Made by a program: the position numbers and the translations under genes
Part shown: one piece after another, positions 17,442 to 22,009 of the stretch
Layout of the letters: each line of letters starts with the position of its first letter
Numbering within the stretch: the first letter of the stretch is position 1
Origin: Rhizoclosmatium globosum
Lineage: Eukaryota; Chytridiomycota; Chytridiomycetes; Chytridiales; Chytriomycetaceae
Direction: 5' to 3'
Assembly: GCA_002104985.1 (NCBI GenBank)
Contig: MCGO01000384.1
Span: forward strand, 1-22,009
Length of the DNA stretch: 22,009 bases
The notes under the pieces: generated by a model
What the model saw: only the letters and a program-made list of their open reading frames with translations
What the model was told of the DNA's origin: nothing
The model's database searches: none

Positions 17442-20400
17442 TCAATGATTTCGACTCATAGAAATAAGCGCCTTTTGAGCAGCCTGATCGCCAAGGTCAG
17501 ACGCTGTCTTGAAAAGACTCCATGCTTTAGCCTCATCCACTTTCAGCCCGAATCGACCCTCCATATAGCAAAACGCAATCTTGGTTATGGCTGGTAAATA
17601 ACCACCCTTGGCAGAGTCATTCAAAGCAGATAGGGCGATAGACTCGTTCTTGGGGAGGTCAGCAGAACCCAGTTCGTACATTCTCGAAATTTCGAATAGT
17701 GCAGATGTTCGGTACTCATTTTTAGGGTCTTAATTAAATGGTTAACATGACTAATGAGATGTTTGTGAGCTATTACCTTTGCAGCATTCGTTCAAATATC
17801 TCACAGCATCCGCAAATTGAATTGGTAATCCCAACTTTCCATACGCATATCCACAGCCTAATCTGAAAGAAGACTCAACGTCGCCGGCCTTGATACCTTT
17901 CTTCAAGAAGGATACGGCAGTGGCTTCATCCTTTGGCACTCCCATCCCATTCGCAACCATAGACGCCAAGAGACAGCACGCTGGGCCATACGTTTGCAAA
18001 GCGGAGTTGTACAGTAAAATGTAAGCGCTTTCATACTGATTATCGTCCAAATATGCTTTGCCGAGCAAGTACTGAGATTCAGCGTAGCCAAGGAAACACT
18101 GTCCCTTCAAAATATCAAACACTTCCACCATAAGCTCACGTCTCTCAGATGGATCCAACACATAGGTTTCTTCAATGCAAAACCGACTGAATTCTACGAG
18201 AATCTTGTTTGTCTTTCTTGACTCCGGTCTCATGGACGCTTTCGCCATATTGATACGAAGTGCTCCCAATTGCTTCTGAACTTGGGACTTACGCCGAGGA
18301 GGTGTATGTTTTGGGTGGTTAACGAAACTTGGACGAACCGAGAAGACTCGGACCCACTCTTCGGAAGGTTGTTGGGCGACTGGTGCCTCAACATAGTTCG
18401 AAGCACTGTCGGAGGGAGTAATTGTGTTGTAAATGGAGGTTGTATCTGAGCGAATACTGGCGAAGCTAGTAGAATGACGTGGAGACAGTGATTGATTGAA
18501 AACTTGTGGCTGAACTTGTTGGTATTGTTGTTGTTGATAGAATTGCTGATAATACTGCATTTGTTGATAATATATCGCCAACTGCTGCTGGTAGATGGCC
18601 GCCTGTTCCGGTGTTGTTCCAGGCGGGTAAGCAGAAAGAGGTGGAGGACCAGGAATCATCGTGCCAGTTGGAGGAGGATGAGATCCAGGAAGTTGGGGTG
18701 TCATTGGACGAGCAGGACCATGTCCATATTGAGGTGTGGAAGGACGAGCAGGCATAGGGTAATTTTGATGTTTCAGAGATGGTGTTGGTGACAGGGATCG
18801 TAACGAACGGTTTCTTGGTAATGCAGTAGTATTTTGAAACGCTGGACTTGCGGGGACTGTGGCTGATCGCTTCATGGCTTTCGCAAAGTCAAATCCAGCT
18901 TGATCTTCCAAATTACCGACAGACTCGATAGATTTCGATTCTTCTGACGCTGCAGATGAAATTTCAACTTGTTCTCCAACAATCTTAGTTACGGCAACTT
19001 CATGAATAGATCGAGACATCTGGTTGGTAATTTGCTGAGAAGAAACATAGTCTGATGACACAGCAGGAGTCTTTTCTGGAACGGGCGGACGGTCATCTAC
19101 AACAAGTGATTCAGCAATAACCAGGCTTTGAATTGCTTCAGTTTGGAAAGAAGCTGGTATATCTTGAGCCGGTCTTTGAATAACTACTGATTCAGTCGAG
19201 AGGTTCGGCTCGGAATCGTTAGTTGAGTCTTTGACTTGACTGTTCGACTCGCTTGGCTCTATCAATACTACTGGAGCAAGCATCAAATCCTCAGGTTCCA
19301 CAGATTTCACAGGCACGACAGGCTCATTAGTCTCAATAGGTTGAACAGGTCCGATATGCTCCACAGACTCCAAAATGGCGACATGTTTGGCCTGCTCAAC
19401 AACCTGAACAGGGTCAACAGGTTCGATACGGCCAATAGGCTCAACATGCTCGACAGTCTCGCCATGCTCGACAGACTCGATATGCTCTGCAGGGTCAACA
19501 ATTTTGAGAGGCTCTGTTGTCTCTTCCGTTGTCAGCACTTGATCATTTTGTTGATTATTAAGATCAGACCCCGCCTCTGACTCCTTCTTAACACCATCTT
19601 CCGTTACGTCAGCGGTTGTTGACTCTTTTTCTGTAGTTTCAACGACGTTGGCGTGCGAGGAGACATATTCAGCAACGGCGATTTCTTCCACTGGTACAGC
19701 AGCTACTTCTTCCACTGGCACAACAGATACGGTTTCATGAGGCTGAATGATGGTCGAAACAGGAACAGAAACGGCGGGAGAGATGAGGTCATTCGTATCA
19801 ATTTCGCGACTTTGTGACTCATAGACAATTGTGTTGGACTCGCCCGACGTGGCAGCGTTTTCAGCATGAATTTTGAATCCAGTACTGGGTTGATCCAGAA
19901 CTTCAGTCACTGGCTTTCCAGCTGTTGTACCAATAATTGAACGGCGCAAGGAAGCCAAGATTCCACGTTTTTGACCACCACGTTCTTCATTCTCTTCAGG
20001 GTTGCTTTCAGCTGGATCTTGTGCGATAGATTCTTCTGTGAGAGTGGTAGGAACAGTGGTGGGTGGATTCTTGTTGGGAATTATGTTGTTGACGATCATA
20101 CTGAAGAAACCCTTTTTCTTGCGAGGACCTTCGACAGTTAGAGAGTTTTCTTCAATTTCTTCGTCTGCAGATGACGGCTTGATCTCAGGAACAAGAGGAG
20201 CTTCGATTTCCTCAATATTGCCCTCCAAGTTATTCTGGACATTGGATTCGATATTTTCTGGCGTGGCATTTACGGAGACGCCTTCAGTTATAATTGGAGA
20301 TGGATCGGTTGAGTCCAGCAGGGAAACTGGGTCGTTGATGAGCTCCTCCATCATAGGTGTGGCAATTTTGTGGTCCACGACTGCAATTGAAGAAATTTCA

Positions 20401-22009
20401 GTCGTTTTCGCCGCAACCACTTCAGAATCATTTTCATCAACAAGTTTATCCTTTGGAGCGTCTTGGATATCTTTTGAAGTGATAGCGACTGGGATATCAC
20501 TGGGGACATCGCTTAACAAGGCAGAATCGATGACAGCAGGCTCAATGGCGACAGGTGCATCGAAGACTGGAAGTTTGACCTCCTCTTCAACGACTGTAGA
20601 AGAAGCTTTGACAACACCTGGTTCAACGCCAATAATTGTGTTGTGGGACAAGTGATCCACATAAGGAGGTTCTAATTCGTTTGCTGTTTTTGTGCTCGTC
20701 AAAGGCTCCTTCAGTTCTGCCCCAGAATTCCGTGCGAGACACTTTTGGATGGTTTCACTGCATGTTGCATCATGTACGTCAAGGCCCAAGATAACCAGTC
20801 TGAGAAGAATAAGATTATGATTAACGAAAGAAAGAAAGGAGGATCACTCACTTCTTGTTGGAAACCATTGCATCAGCGAATGCCTTTTCAACTTCAACTC
20901 CATAGTCGTCGCTTCCAAGTCTGACCTCTAACAGCGAAGTGTTTACTTTGATTGCCGCAGCCATTGCCAGCATGGCTTCTTTTGTCAAGTCTTTGCGGTT
21001 AAGATCCAAACGCTCGATAGTTGTGTTCACTTGTAATGCCTGATAGCAATTAGAAATTGATTGGGGCTGGTTTTGGGAAACGAACCTCGCATATTGCAAT
21101 CACGTCTTCAGTCGACAAATCGTCTTCTGACAGATCGAGAGCCATAATGTCAGTGCTAGCAGCGATTTCAGCCACTAGCCAGGAGATATCAACATCGGCG
21201 TCTTCGTCCACATCTTTTTTGGATTGCAAAAGCACAGTTTCATTCGATGTCGTTGGGATGATTTCTGGTGCAGAAGCTTCGATTGCATCAAGAGATGAAG
21301 TGCTAGTTGAATCGGCGAACATGTCTTGTTGAATAGGAGTTTCCACGATTGTAGGCAAATGCGAAGTGAAAGGAGTTACAGGGGCATTCAAAACAGAGAA
21401 TTCAGGATGAATTGGCTGAGAAATCACAGCGTCTGTCTCGGGGTTGTTTGGATGTCGAGGTGGAGCAACATATGATAGCTCAGATTCGATCGATTCTTCT
21501 TCCGTGGATACATAAGACAGACGGGTGCTTAAAAATTGTGGAGAGCGGGGAGACGTGCCAACAAATTGCTGTAAATCGAAATGAGTGTGGTTAGTGTAAA
21601 GTAGAAACTATTTACCACATCCAAGTGATCCGATCCTCCAACGGAGAACGACTTCGCAGAAATAGAATCTTTAGCTTCGTCATTATCACTGATTTCAACT
21701 GCAATATCTTTCTCAACCGGTGGCGGCGGAGGTGGTGAAGGAGTTGAGTACGCATCCAAGACGTGCGAAGCAGAAATCACAGTTGATGTATCTCGGTTCA
21801 GATCCTTCTCTTCCTCAAAACCTTGAATAACACGAGATGCTGGGCTTTGAACAGGTTTCACGACTTCATTTGACTCCACTGACTCTTTGGGATATACAGA
21901 TTGGGGATTTTCGAGTGGAGCGCCTCTTGGTGAAGGAGTCAAAATTTCCACATGGGCTGTAGGAATTGGAGAATTCGTCGCTGGAGGTATTGGTAATTCT
22001 TTTTCTCCC
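17442..22009 (-). CDS. Large LRR, disordered, Sel1-repeat protein, SKT5/Chs4-like C-terminus (5' end outside window)
   Basis: Minus-strand exons: beyond 22009 to 21616, 21568-21086, 21039-20852, 20799-17777 and 17728-17442, in phase; more than 1,450 residues are visible. The N-terminal visible part is acidic and Ser/Pro-rich. Then come four leucine-rich repeats of 28 residues (LDLSEDDLSTEDVIAICEAL-type, about 20,745-21,145 including introns), like ribonuclease-inhibitor LRRs. Next is a long Val/Glu/Ser/Thr-rich disordered region (about 18,800-20,700) holding an eleven-unit hexad repeat, then a Pro- and Gln-rich stretch (about 18,500-18,780). The C-terminus has about five Sel1-like helical repeats (AESQYLLGKAYLDD, ESSFRLGCGYAYGKLGL, AITKIAFCYMEGRFGL). 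The Sel1 part resembles SKT5/Chs4, activators of chitin synthase III in fungi. A wall-synthesis scaffold is plausible; the LRR fusion is unfamiliar to me. Confidence 0.8.
18495..18605 (-). repeat. Gln/Tyr-rich low-complexity tract
   Basis: The plus strand shows repeated TTGTTG/TGTTG and CTGCTG triplets. On the coding strand this gives a Gln- and Tyr-rich, prion-like segment (YQQQ, YYQQMQYYQQ, QQQQYQQ) of about 35 residues just after a Pro-rich stretch and before the Sel1 repeats. Confidence 0.7.
19290..19487 (-). repeat. Hexapeptide tandem repeat in the Sel1/LRR protein
   Basis: Eleven consecutive six-residue units with no gaps, for example EHIESV, EHGETV, EHVEPI, GRIEPV, DPVQVV, EQAKHV, AILESV, EHIGPV, QPIETN, EPVVPV, KSVEPE. 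That is 66 residues or 198 nt. Hydrophobic Val/Ile recurs at positions 3 and 6 and Glu at 1 or 4, so an extended or solenoid-like segment is possible. The units have diverged at DNA level, so the repeat is old. Confidence 0.7.

Noticed and set aside
20002..20655. 217-residue plus-strand frame inside the Sel1 protein gene
   Set aside because: Ser/Thr/Gly-rich shadow of the low-complexity coding strand; no introns, motifs or start context.

Overview
The window looks like chromosomal DNA from a zoosporic fungus, most likely a chytrid. The evidence is a gene-dense layout, many short GT-AG introns (about 45-350 nt), fungal-type proteins (ATG101, a LOA1-like acyltransferase, an SKT5-like Sel1-repeat protein) and a flagellar protein of the EFHB/CFAP21 family. 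No rRNA, tRNA, CRISPR array or transposon was recognised.

Left part (1-4004): two tandem genes for seven-helix membrane proteins (the first incomplete and frame-broken), ATG101 on the minus strand, and a LOA1-type lysophosphatidic acid acyltransferase divergent from it. Middle (4059-9341): a small TFIIIC subunit (GTF3C6/Tfc7-like), an intronless secreted Cys-rich protein, cytosolic tryptophanyl-tRNA synthetase and a PLAC8 protein, all on the minus strand, then a cytochrome-b5-like MAPR/Dap1 protein on plus. Next (9480-14255): two head-to-tail paralogous MFS transporters of the oxalate/formate (OFA) type. Right part (14602-22009): an unrecognised minus-strand gene back to back with EFHB, then the 3' part of a very large LRR + disordered + Sel1 protein that runs off the window.

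The genes are mostly unrelated housekeeping and lineage genes and do not form an operon-like pathway. The most informative observations are these. (a) Single-base frame breaks, mostly in short homopolymers, occur in otherwise well-conserved genes, including the essential TrpRS, which points to base-level assembly errors. (b) The transporter pair shows patchy 100% identity tracts, one intron present in only one copy, a shared promoter palindrome, and a nonsense codon in one copy. (c) A 20-cysteine secreted protein is built from a repeated eight-Cys module. (d) The EFHB orthologue lacks its EF-hands. (e) One protein combines 28-residue LRRs, a perfect-register hexad repeat, a Q-rich tract and Sel1 repeats. 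Exon coordinates were derived by hand from splice signals, reading-frame continuity and family similarity recalled from memory; no search was run.
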